NCBI GenBank assembly: GCA_963722585.1
Contig: CAVRNU010000011.1
Span: forward strand, 1 to 64,000
Length of the DNA: 64,000 nucleotides
Source of the DNA: KBS-96 sp963722585
GTDB lineage: Bacteria; Acidobacteriota; Terriglobia; Bryobacterales; Bryobacteraceae
Reading direction: 5' to 3'
Of this stretch, positions 15,346 through 23,793 are shown one piece after another. The notes beneath the pieces were generated by a model. The model saw nothing but the letters and a program-made list of their open reading frames with translations, did not search any database and was not told the origin of the DNA. Each line of letters starts with the position of its first letter. Position 1 is the first letter of the stretch. The position numbers and the translations under genes were made by a program.

Positions 15346-18300
15346 TCAGCTTGTTGCGTTCGGAGCAGGCGATTTTTTAATGGCATGGCTCTCAATTATT
15401 CTTGAGAGCATCTCAAATTGGACCGGCTTTGTGAGATAGTCATCCATTCCAGCCGCGAGACAGCGCTCTTCGTCGGTCTTCATAGCGTGAGCGGTCAAGG
15501 CAATAATTGGAACACGTACGCCTGATCGACGCTCCTTCGATCGGATCAACGAAGTAGCTTCGAGGCCGTCCATTTCCGGCATCTGAACATCCATCAGGAC
15601 GAGATCGAAGGATTCGCGATCGAGGGCGCCGACGGCCTGTACACCATTGTTCACCACCACCAGTTCGTATCCCTGCTTCGAGAGTAACCGGCGCATGAGA
15701 AGTTGATTCACGGCATTGTCTTCGGCCAACAAAATCCTGAGTCGGGCGCCAGGTTCCGATGCGGTGCGGGAGCGACCGGCGGCTTTGGTTGGCACGATTC
15801 TTTTGTTCAAAGCGGCGAGAATAGCTTCGCGTAGCTGAGATTGCCGGACCGGCTTACTCAGATAGGAGGAGATTCCGAGCTGGCGGCAGCGTGCTGAATC
15901 GCCAGGGTTGTCCGCGGAGCTGATCATCATGATGATGGCCCCCGCCAGAGCATTGCGGTGGTTGATACGAGCCGTAAACTCGAATCCATCCATTTCTGGC
16001 ATGTAAGCGTCGGTGAGTACCAACTGAAACGGTTCCCCCGCGGCGTTCGCTTCATCCATTGCCTCGACACCTGCGAGTGCGCTCTGGGCTAGCTCCGGCT
16101 TCATGCCCCATCTGGCGAGCGTGTCGCCGAGAATTCGGAGATTGGTAGCGTTGTCATCGACTACGAGCGCACGGAGGCCAGGCAGACCGATATTTTCGAT
16201 GGAACTGTCCCGTGGCAACGAGTCTTGTGGTAGGAGAAAGCGAGCAGTAAAGTGAAACTTACTTCCTTGACCGCTCTTGCTCTCCACCCAGATCCGGCCT
16301 CCCATCAGTGCAACTAAGCGCGAAGAAATAGAAAGTCCGAGGCCGGTCCCGCCGAAGCGGCGTGTGGTCGAACTATCCGCTTGAGCAAACGCCTCAAAAA
16401 TGAGACTCTGCTTGTCTTCGGGAATACCAACTCCGCTATCCTGCACAACGAAATGCAGCGTTATTCCCTCTTGGTCGAGTGTTTCCAACGCCACTCGCAC
16501 AATCACTTCTCCCCGCGCGGTGAACTTAACGGCATTGCCCACCAGATTGACAAGTATCTGGCGTAGACGGAGGGGATCGCCAATCAGCAGATCGGGAACT
16601 TCCGGGGCGGCATCGCATATCAATTCCAGTCCTTTTTTCTGCGCGGCGATAGCCAGCGTTCCGACCGTGTCCTCGAGACCGGCGCGGAGCTGAAACTCAA
16701 TGGGGTCGATATCGAGTTTGCCGGCTTCGATTTTCGAAAAATCGAGAATGTCGTTGATAACCGTGAGGAGTGCGTCAGCCGAGCTTCGGACCATCTGCAA
16801 GTATTCGCGCTGCTCAGGCTGGAGTTCTGAATCGAGAGCGAGCTCCGTCAACCCGATAATGCCGTTCATGGGCGTGCGGATTTCATGGCTCATGTTCGCG
16901 AGGAATTCACTCTTCGCGCGATTGGCCTCTTCCGCCGCGCGCTTCAACGTCTCTTCCTGAACCAGTCTTTCCCGCAGAGCTTCTCTTGCCCGCAATAGCT
17001 CTTCCTTCTCGACCGAGAGCTCGAGCGTGCGGTTTGCGACGATGCCCTCGAGTTTACGCTCGCGGGAGAGAAGAGCGCGGATGCGCCATAGCCAGATTGC
17101 ACGGCAGAGCGCGACGAGAACGGCGAGGCAGGAGAGACGGAAAGGCCAGGTCTTCCACCAGGGGGTCTCAACTATGAGCAAAACTCTGGCGGGCTCCCGC
17201 GCCATCAGTCCGGCCGCGCTTCGGGCTGTGAGTTCCAGCAGATATTGTCCTGGCGGAAGATTCATCAGGTGAATGTCTCGGCCCTCGGCCGGCATCCACG
17301 CGCTGTTGAGTCCGGAAATGCGATATGAGAAGCGCGTGTCGCGGCCATTCACGAAAGACAGGGTCGAGAAGTACAGGCTTACCTCGCGGTTCTTGTAGGG
17401 GATATGAACAGGCCCGGCCACATCCGGGCTGTGGCCCGATGCCAGGATCTTCGTGAATACGGGAACGGGCGCGAAATCTGAAGCGAAGCGGGCGCTGGGC
17501 GAGAAGTGGGATAGGCCCTTGCTAGTGCCAAACCACGCACCGCCCTGAGAGTCTGTCAGAATCGCGTTTGTATTTAAATCGTTCCAGATCAGGCCGTCAG
17601 AAGTTGTATAGTGCAGCCAATGCCCGCTATCGAACACGTCAATTCCCGTGTCGGTACCTACCCACAACCGGCCGTTCTTGTCGGTCGCTAAAGAGTAGAC
17701 AAAATTCGATTCGAGACCATTCGACAGGCCCCAGTGCGTTACTTGCAGCGTTTGATCGGCCGTCCAAACCAACCGCGATACGCCGAGGCTTTTCGAGTAG
17801 GCGACCCAAATCGCGCCGCGATTATCGATATCGGTCTGAGCGATGTTATTGTCCAGTAGTCCTTCGTGGGATGTGATCCGAAGCCATACGCCGCGCCTGC
17901 GGATCCACAGGCCGTCTGCGCCGGCAGCGACGATTTGATCCTCCGGCCCGGCCACGACCTTGGGGAACGGCTCCGGAAGGGATCCGGGCAGGTTCACTTC
18001 CTCGAATCTGAGGGGAAGTACCTCGGTTTTCGCGAAATACAGGCCGGCCGCCGTTGCAACCCAGAGCCCGCCTGACCGATCAACGGCGAGATGACTAATC
18101 TCAAGAGAAGGAAGCCCACTGCGCGGTTCGAGGGCCAGGCACTTCTCCGTCTGCTTGTTACACCGGAACAGGCCTTCACGCGTTCCGGCCCAGAGATCGT
18201 CGCCCGGTCCGGCCGCGAGGGCGCGGATTGAGGTCTTAAGACGGAAGCGTTTGCGGGCGATAACCTGCTCATCTCGGCGGTGAGGCGGCAACATCATAAT

Positions 18301-19386
18301 GCCCGTATCGGTGCCAATCCAGATTTCCCCCTGCCTATCCTCGGCCACCGCCCACACTGAGTCGTTGTCTATCCAGGCTGGAGCAGTCCAGTTTTCCCAA
18401 TGAGCGAAACCCAGCCAGCGCGACACCCCGGCCCCGTTCATGCCGATCCACGGCGATCCCTCACGATCAAACAGAATCGAAGAGACGGAGTTCATTGGCA
18501 AACCGCTTCGCTCGCCGAGGATGCTCCACCTTACGCCCACACGGCGAGCAAGCCCGAGGACCGTGGGTACGGCAATCTGCCCTCTGTTATCCAGCCCTAA
18601 TGCGCCCATCTCCGCCGGGGGCAGCCCCGCGTCCGCGGCAGCGAACGTTCGTGTACCGGGTCTCAAGACCACCAGATGAGAGACGCTCCGTACCCAAAGA
18701 TTTCCCCCGGCATCGGCCAAAATCGCCTGCCAGTCGTCTTTCGCAAGGCCCTCGCTCGGGCCAGGAATCCAGAGACGCGCTCCATTCCAGTTGTAAAGCT
18801 CTCCCGAGCCGGCAAACCAGATTGATCCGTCGCTTGCAAAGCCAACACAGTTAAAATTCTTCCGCGGAAATCCTTCCACGAATTGCGGATGCGGCACGGT
18901 CCGCCGCATGCCATCCGCGTCAAGTTTGGCGAGACCCCGGTCTGTTGCGATCCACAAAGCGCCTGTACGCGGTTCAATCGCGAGACTCGAGGCATAACTT
19001 AACCCGGCAGGTTCGCCGAAATCGGCGGACTGAAATCGCCCCGCCCGAAACACTGCAAGTCCCCGCGGCGTACCAGCCCAGAGATCGCCCCCTGGCGTGA
19101 CGGCGAGCGAAACAATGCTTGCGTCGGGAAGACCCTCCGCCACGCCAAAGCGCTGGAAGCGGTCGCCATCGTACCGAAAGACGCCGTTCAGCGATCCTAC
19201 CCACAGGTAGCCGCGCCGATCCTGAACCATGGAAAGTATCGCAAGGTTCCGAAGCCCGTCGTCGGCCCCGAACGTCTGAAACCGATAAAACTGCGCGGGA
19301 GCGGACACTGCGGCGAGCGCCATCAGAACGGCGAGCCGGTGCAGCAGCCATACCGGTTCGAGCACAATGCGCCGCCAAAGTCTCAC
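15346..19386 (-). CDS. Periplasmic-propeller hybrid histidine kinase with two receivers
   Basis: A 1346-residue one-protein phosphorelay. Residues 1-32 form a signal peptide; ~33-635 hold repeated two-component-propeller blades (motif LWVG/IWIGT..G), likely two seven-bladed periplasmic propellers that sense a ligand. A Y_Y_Y domain spans ~645-740, and a membrane helix spans ~748-768. A coiled segment leads to the HisKA domain with His834 in MSHEIRTPMNG. The ATPase domain has NLVGNAVKFT near 946 and FGGTGLGLSI near 1011. Receiver 1 has Asp1126 (LTDAYMPEMDG), and receiver 2 has Asp1266 (LMDVQMPEMDG). There is no DNA-binding domain, so output must pass to a partner such as the receiver at 14861-15298. 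It resembles the hybrid sensors that control glycan use in Bacteroidetes, but without their AraC tail. Confidence 0.93.
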   Translation of the reverse strand: MRLWRRIVLEPVWLLHRLAVLMALAAVSAPAQFYRFQTFGADDGLRNLAILSMVQDRRGYLWVGSLNGVFRYDGDRFQRFGVAEGLPDASIVSLAVTPGGDLWAGTPRGLAVFRAGRFQSADFGEPAGLSYASSLAIEPRTGALWIATDRGLAKLDADGMRRTVPHPQFVEGFPRKNFNCVGFASDGSIWFAGSGELYNWNGARLWIPGPSEGLAKDDWQAILADAGGNLWVRSVSHLVVLRPGTRTFAAADAGLPPAEMGALGLDNRGQIAVPTVLGLARRVGVRWSILGERSGLPMNSVSSILFDREGSPWIGMNGAGVSRWLGFAHWENWTAPAWIDNDSVWAVAEDRQGEIWIGTDTGIMMLPPHRRDEQVIARKRFRLKTSIRALAAGPGDDLWAGTREGLFRCNKQTEKCLALEPRSGLPSLEISHLAVDRSGGLWVATAAGLYFAKTEVLPLRFEEVNLPGSLPEPFPKVVAGPEDQIVAAGADGLWIRRRGVWLRITSHEGLLDNNIAQTDIDNRGAIWVAYSKSLGVSRLVWTADQTLQVTHWGLSNGLESNFVYSLATDKNGRLWVGTDTGIDVFDSGHWLHYTTSDGLIWNDLNTNAILTDSQGGAWFGTSKGLSHFSPSARFASDFAPVPVFTKILASGHSPDVAGPVHIPYKNREVSLYFSTLSFVNGRDTRFSYRISGLNSAWMPAEGRDIHLMNLPPGQYLLELTARSAAGLMAREPARVLLIVETPWWKTWPFRLSCLAVLVALCRAIWLWRIRALLSRERKLEGIVANRTLELSVEKEELLRAREALRERLVQEETLKRAAEEANRAKSEFLANMSHEIRTPMNGIIGLTELALDSELQPEQREYLQMVRSSADALLTVINDILDFSKIEAGKLDIDPIEFQLRAGLEDTVGTLAIAAQKKGLELICDAAPEVPDLLIGDPLRLRQILVNLVGNAVKFTARGEVIVRVALETLDQEGITLHFVVQDSGVGIPEDKQSLIFEAFAQADSSTTRRFGGTGLGLSISSRLVALMGGRIWVESKSGQGSKFHFTARFLLPQDSLPRDSSIENIGLPGLRALVVDDNATNLRILGDTLARWGMKPELAQSALAGVEAMDEANAAGEPFQLVLTDAYMPEMDGFEFTARINHRNALAGAIIMMISSADNPGDSARCRQLGISSYLSKPVRQSQLREAILAALNKRIVPTKAAGRSRTASEPGARLRILLAEDNAVNQLLMRRLLSKQGYELVVVNNGVQAVGALDRESFDLVLMDVQMPEMDGLEATSLIRSKERRSGVRVPIIALTAHAMKTDEERCLAAGMDDYLTKPVQFEMLSRIIESHAIKKSPAPNATS

Positions 19387-19571
19387 ATTCGCCCATCGGG
19401 AGGAATGGGCTGGGACTTTAGTCGCGAGGCGAGAATGTTCCGCGGACCTCGGTCGTTTCGTCGACTAAAAACAGCTCAGAACCGCATCTGCGATTCTTAG
19501 AAGAGGTATCTACTAGCGCCAAGCTACACGGTACGGCAGTTTACACTTTACCAGTTACGGAGATCGCGGCA

Positions 19572-20564
19572 TTGGCAGACTCAAAGCCCCTCTTAAGCAT
19601 CGGACTCTACGTCTATAACGGAGAGCGCTTCCTTCGGGGTTGTCTCGATTCGTTTCTCAATCAAACATTCCGAGATTTCGAGCTAATCATTTCGGACAAT
19701 GCATCCACCGACCGTACATCTGAGATCTGCCGGGAATACGCCGCCCGCGATTCTCGCATTCGTTACTATCGCAGCGAGAAGAATATGGGCGCCGGGTGGA
19801 ACTGTCGCCGGGTCTGCGAGCTGGCAACCGGCAAGTACTTCAAATGGGCAGCAAACGACGATCGCTGTGAACCCGATTTCCTGCGCCGCTGCGTCGAAGT
19901 CTTGGAAAAAGATGCGAGTGTGGTTCTTGCGCACTCGCGCACCCAAGTCATCGACGAAAACGGCAATCGCGTCGAGTTCTACGACCACTCAGGACTTCGG
20001 GTGGAATCGCCCGATCCTCTAATCAGGTTGGGCGGCCTGTTGCTTCGCCATCACCGGTGTTACTTCATTTTCGGGGTGATTCGCCTGGACGCGCTTCGTA
20101 AAGTGCCGCCGCAAGGCAGTTATGTTCATTCCGATCGGGTGCTATTGGTGCAGCTTGCACTCATCGGACGATTTGACGAAATTCCGGAGTATTTGTTTAT
20201 CAGCACGCAGCACACGGGTCAGTCGGTGGCCAGCCGCCCAGAACGCGTGAAAGGAAAAGGATTCCGGCTTGTCAACCGGCCCGGCGCAATGCCGCCGCTC
20301 GAGTGGTGGGATACGAGCAAAGCCCGCAAAATCCATTTCCCCGAGTGGCACGTGCTTCGAGAGTATTTCCAATCCATCCGCCACTCACCATTGAAGTTGT
20401 CTCAGAAACTGGGGGCCTACGTTGTTCTCTTCCGTTGGATCGCAAAATACCGTAAAGGATTCGCCAAGGACCTTGTAATCGCGGCGGACCAGGTGCTGTT
20501 CAATCTTCAGAATGCTAAGTCTATTCGGATGCAGCTCAAGCATGTCAAGGGAGACTCCGTGTGA
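19572..20564 (+). CDS. Glycosyltransferase family 2
   Basis: A 330-residue cytoplasmic GT-A enzyme that transfers a sugar from a nucleotide donor. TTG 19572 is used as start, with GGAG about nine bases upstream. The N-terminal nucleotide-binding fold reads LSIGLYVYNGERFLRGCLDS and LIISDNASTDRTSEI; the metal-binding acidic segment is ANDDRCEPDF, corresponding to the DxD position. HSDRVLL near 190 is a likely catalytic-side acidic motif. The C-terminal 100 residues are basic and may contact membrane. It is a single gene convergent with the symporter, with no polysaccharide cluster around it. Donor and acceptor are unknown. Confidence 0.88.
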   Translation: MADSKPLLSIGLYVYNGERFLRGCLDSFLNQTFRDFELIISDNASTDRTSEICREYAARDSRIRYYRSEKNMGAGWNCRRVCELATGKYFKWAANDDRCEPDFLRRCVEVLEKDASVVLAHSRTQVIDENGNRVEFYDHSGLRVESPDPLIRLGGLLLRHHRCYFIFGVIRLDALRKVPPQGSYVHSDRVLLVQLALIGRFDEIPEYLFISTQHTGQSVASRPERVKGKGFRLVNRPGAMPPLEWWDTSKARKIHFPEWHVLREYFQSIRHSPLKLSQKLGAYVVLFRWIAKYRKGFAKDLVIAADQVLFNLQNAKSIRMQLKHVKGDSV

Positions 20565-20597
20565 AAGGAGCCATGTTCAGCCAATCATCCGGGCTGC

Positions 20598-22298
20598 CTA
20601 CCTCACAGGCGTGGTCGAGGAGACCGAAGGCTTGCGCGGCAGAACGGCCGTCAGCAGGAGTCCGGCCGTTACCACCACAAAGCACCCGATGACGTTGAAC
20701 CAAAGGTAGGAAATGCGAGTCAAGAGGCTGGTGGAGAATATCGCGGCCTGTCCAATGATTACGGCCCAAAACGCCGCGGTGCCGCGGACGCGCTTCAGGA
20801 AGAACGCTAAAACGAATACGCCAAGCATGCTTCCGTAGAAATATGAGCCTACCTGGTTCACAGCTTCAATAAGCGCTCCGAAACTCCGCGAGGAATTCGC
20901 AAATGCTACCGCGTAGACGCCCCAGAAGATCGTGAACAGCCGGGAAGCCCACAAATAATGCATGTCTGTCGCGTCCCGCTTTATGAACCGGCGGTAAATA
21001 TCAATGACGCTCACGGTCGCGAGCGAGTTAATTTCGCCTGAACTTGAAGACATCGCCGCCGTGAAAATAACGGCAATCAGGAGGCCCACGACACCCGCCG
21101 GAAGAAAATTGGTTATATACGACAGGAAGATATAGTTCGTGTCGTTGAAACCTTTGGTGTGTTCGACGGTATCCACGGCCGCAAGCGCTCGCTTGTGAGC
21201 CGCCTCGAACTCGTGGTTGGCGGATTGCAAGAGCGCAGCGTTCGGCGAGCCTGTCCCAGCATCGTGAAAAGACTGTATCAACTGGAAGGCTGCATTGCGG
21301 CGGTTCTCGAATGCCAAATCGTAGCGGCTCTGCACCTGGCTCCAACTTGCTGCCTGCCGCGCCCGCTGTGCCTCAACGGGATGAAAGATCGCGGGCGGCT
21401 TCACGAACATGAATAGAACGAAAACCATTGCGCCGATGAACAGGATGAAGGCCTGCATGGGAATCTTTGCAATTGCATTCAGCAGCAAGCTCAGCCGGCT
21501 CTGTCCGATGCTGCGTCCGGTCAAGTAGCGCTGTACCTGGCTTTGATCGCATCCAAAATACGCGAGCATCAGAAAAGCTCCGCCAATCAGCCCGCTCCAA
21601 ACGTTATAGCGGCTGTCCAGATTCCAATGGAAGTCGATGGCATTCAACCGGCCGGAGATACCAGCCAGGTGCAAGGCATCGGTTACGCTGACACTCCTGG
21701 GCATCAAATGGAACGCAATAATCAGGCTGAGGATCAGAGCCGCTAAAATCATCGTCATTTGTAGTACGTCGGCCCAGGCTACAGCTTTAATGCCGCCGGC
21801 CGTCGTATACAGCACGATCAAGCTGCCCATCATAATGGTTGTCATGTAGTCCGGCCAGCGCAGAATCGACGACATCAGCACCGCCGGCGCGTAGAGCGAC
21901 AACCCTGCTGCTAGCCCGCGCTGTGTGAGAAAGATCAGGCTTACAACAACCCTCGTTTTGGTGTCGAATCGCTGCTCGAGATATTCATAAGCGGTGTAAA
22001 CTCTGGCGCGATGAAAGATCGGAACGGCTGTCGCGCAGAGGATCACCATGGCTACCGGCAAGCCCAGGTAGAACTGTACGAACCGCATGCCATCCACATA
22101 GGATTGCGCCGTCGTCGAAATGAACGTGATCGCGCTTGCCTGCGTCGCCATGATGGAAAGCCCCATCGCGTACCACGGCAGGCTCCGGCCCGCTAGCAAG
22201 TAGCGGTCAATCGTGTTGCTTCCGCGTCCACGATACATGCCGTATCCGACGATGAAAGTGAGCCAGCCAGCCAAAACCAGCCAATCGACCGGTTTCAT
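20598..22298 (-). CDS. Sodium:solute symporter (SSS family)
   Basis: A 566-residue inner-membrane protein with about 13 hydrophobic segments. The N-terminus VDWLVLAGWLTFIVGYG, followed by the DRYLLAGRSLPWYAMGLSIMAT signature region, is typical of SSS carriers for sugars, sialic acid or small acids. Sodium-site-like serines occur in IFTAAMSSSSGEINSLATV, the TM8 region. A soluble insert of about 80 residues (around 305-385) between TM7 and TM8 is rich in Gln/Arg/Ala and unusual in length. The start overlaps the cutC stop by four bases, so the two are probably one transcript. Substrate not assignable. Confidence 0.9.
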   Translation of the reverse strand: MKPVDWLVLAGWLTFIVGYGMYRGRGSNTIDRYLLAGRSLPWYAMGLSIMATQASAITFISTTAQSYVDGMRFVQFYLGLPVAMVILCATAVPIFHRARVYTAYEYLEQRFDTKTRVVVSLIFLTQRGLAAGLSLYAPAVLMSSILRWPDYMTTIMMGSLIVLYTTAGGIKAVAWADVLQMTMILAALILSLIIAFHLMPRSVSVTDALHLAGISGRLNAIDFHWNLDSRYNVWSGLIGGAFLMLAYFGCDQSQVQRYLTGRSIGQSRLSLLLNAIAKIPMQAFILFIGAMVFVLFMFVKPPAIFHPVEAQRARQAASWSQVQSRYDLAFENRRNAAFQLIQSFHDAGTGSPNAALLQSANHEFEAAHKRALAAVDTVEHTKGFNDTNYIFLSYITNFLPAGVVGLLIAVIFTAAMSSSSGEINSLATVSVIDIYRRFIKRDATDMHYLWASRLFTIFWGVYAVAFANSSRSFGALIEAVNQVGSYFYGSMLGVFVLAFFLKRVRGTAAFWAVIIGQAAIFSTSLLTRISYLWFNVIGCFVVVTAGLLLTAVLPRKPSVSSTTPVR

Positions 22299-22972
22299 TC
22301 CCGCGTTCCGAGAAGCTGCCGCAGCTTCCGTACCCGATCGCTCCGAACGCGTCCCGACTCGTCACGAACCGCGCTTCCGGCGTGGAATTCGCGAAGAAGT
22401 GTTGATTGGGCCAGCACTTCCAGGCCTTCTTCGTTGAGACCGCCTCCCACAACCACCAGGATCCCGGGACGCGCGCTCGCTTGCAGTCGTTCAAGGCGCC
22501 GCCGCCGATCGGCCCACGATCCATTCCCGCCGTTTAACAGAACACGATCTATCCGGGCAAATGCTTTCAAGGTTTCGAGAGCAACGATGGGGTCTGGCAC
22601 GCACTCGATGGCTCGATGAAACGTAACGGGCTTATCGGTTGCCGATAGCAGATGCTCGAGCGCGCAAAAATCAATGAGCCCTCCGTTCAAGAACCCAAGC
22701 ACCAGACCATCCACGGGGAGCTGCGAGAATGCGCGCGTCGCCTCCGTTAGGCTCCGCCTCTCCCTCTCGGTTCCGATACTAAACGACATCGTTTCCCGCA
22801 ACATAACGCGTACGGGAACGGAAACCGCCGCGAGAACCTCTTCGACGAGTGGAAGTGGCGGCGTCAATCCCTCGGCTTCCAAGTCGCGGACCAGTTCAAG
22901 GCGGTCTGCGCCGCCGTCCTGCGCCTCGCGGGCTTCCTCCGCAGACGTGACAATCACTTCGAGAAGCTTCAT
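22295..22972 (-). CDS. cutC: CutC family protein
   Basis: A 225-residue TIM-barrel protein of the CutC family. LEVIVTSAEEAREAQDGGADRLELV at the N-terminus, then GLVLGFLNGGLID, PVTFHRAIECVPDP and a C-terminal FHAGSAVRDESGRVRSD are all family signatures. CutC was named for copper homeostasis, but the evidence for that role is weak and some bacterial members sit with sugar genes. Here it is translationally coupled (four-base overlap) to the sodium symporter downstream, which suggests a metabolic role. The start is ATG 22972. It reads away from the TetR-type operon. Confidence 0.92.
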   Translation of the reverse strand: MKLLEVIVTSAEEAREAQDGGADRLELVRDLEAEGLTPPLPLVEEVLAAVSVPVRVMLRETMSFSIGTERERRSLTEATRAFSQLPVDGLVLGFLNGGLIDFCALEHLLSATDKPVTFHRAIECVPDPIVALETLKAFARIDRVLLNGGNGSWADRRRRLERLQASARPGILVVVGGGLNEEGLEVLAQSTLLREFHAGSAVRDESGRVRSDRVRKLRQLLGTRE

Positions 22973-23035
22973 CAGTTCTGTGGCATTGTAGCGAACGCTA
23001 TCAAAATAGCGGTCGCCATGGCGAGAAAAGCGCTG

Positions 23036-23064
23036 TTGACTGTTTTAAACAATTGTTTTAAACT
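23036..23064 (+). promoter_or_regulatory. Promoter with embedded operator for the TetR/export operon
   Basis: TTGACT (23036-23041) and TAAACT (23059-23064) are separated by 17 bases, a good sigma-70-type pair. The spacer holds the perfect palindrome AAACAATTGTTT (23047-23058), flanked by a direct repeat of GTTTTAAAC at 23042 and 23055. Binding of a TetR dimer there would block RNA polymerase, so the operon is probably autorepressed. Transcription would begin only a few bases before the ATG at 23074, so translation could be leaderless; no Shine-Dalgarno sequence is visible. Confidence 0.6.
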
Positions 23065-23073
23065 CCCGTTTAT

Positions 23074-23793
23074 ATGGCGCGCCGCGCACCGGCTCTTCAG
23101 CACGAAAGGCCAGCCTCTGACGACACCCGGAAGAGGTTGTTGATGGCCGCTGTCGGTGTTTTCGCCGAATATGGGTACGAAAAAACGACGATTCGCGAGA
23201 TCTGCGGGCGGGCAGGGGCGAATGTCGCCCTAGTCAACTATCACTTCGGCGACAAGATGGAGCTGTATCTCGAGGTGATCCGCCACGCCATCGACGCCTC
23301 CGCAAAAATGGAGATCGTCAACAAGGCTCTGGAAGAAAACGCCGATCCTTGCGACGCATTACGCCAAATCATCCGGGGTGTTATCGAACGCTTCAGCGAG
23401 ACCTCCTCACGGTATGGCCCGCAGTTTGGCTTGCATCTACGGCTCCTGGTGAAAGAGGCGGCGCAGCCCACGCCCGCGCTTTCGCGTGTTATCGACGAAA
23501 CATTGCGGCCGTTGTATGACCGGTTGCGCTCGTTGATCGGACGGATTCTGAGCCTTTCGATAGACCATCAGACTACGCGGTTGTGCACGCATAGCGTCAT
23601 GGGGCAAGTGGCGCACTACGCTCTGGCACGCCCATTGATAGAGCATTTGTGGCCAGAAATGCAAATGACACCGGGACAGAGGCGGATGGTGGCGGACCAC
23701 GTTGCGGATTTCTCGCTGGCCTACCTTCGGGCGCAGCGCTTGAATGGCGCTGTGCGGACGATGCCCGCGTCCTCGAAGAGGAGGCGCACGTGA
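23074..23793 (+). CDS. TetR-family regulator, CecR (YbiH)-like
   Basis: A 239-residue repressor. The N-terminal TetR helix-turn-helix is complete: TRKRLLMAAVGVFAEYGYEKTTIREICGRAG and ANVALVNYHFGDKMELY. The C-terminal domain resembles the CecR/YbiH ligand-binding domain (DUF1956), with CDALRQIIRGVIERF and QVAHYALARPLIEHLWP. It is followed, with a four-base overlap, by HlyD, a double ABC ATPase, two ABC-2 permeases and TolC. That is the gene order of the E. coli cecR-ybhGFSR system, which exports certain antibiotics and cations. The strong palindrome just upstream is its likely operator. Assignment as an autorepressor of an efflux operon is well supported by context. Confidence 0.92.
   Translation: MARRAPALQHERPASDDTRKRLLMAAVGVFAEYGYEKTTIREICGRAGANVALVNYHFGDKMELYLEVIRHAIDASAKMEIVNKALEENADPCDALRQIIRGVIERFSETSSRYGPQFGLHLRLLVKEAAQPTPALSRVIDETLRPLYDRLRSLIGRILSLSIDHQTTRLCTHSVMGQVAHYALARPLIEHLWPEMQMTPGQRRMVADHVADFSLAYLRAQRLNGAVRTMPASSKRRRT

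Noticed and set aside
19391..19410. Inverted repeat GCCCAT/ATGGGC just before the hybrid kinase gene
   Set aside because: Six-base arms with an eight-base loop in GC-rich DNA are expected by chance; no promoter-like boxes support it.
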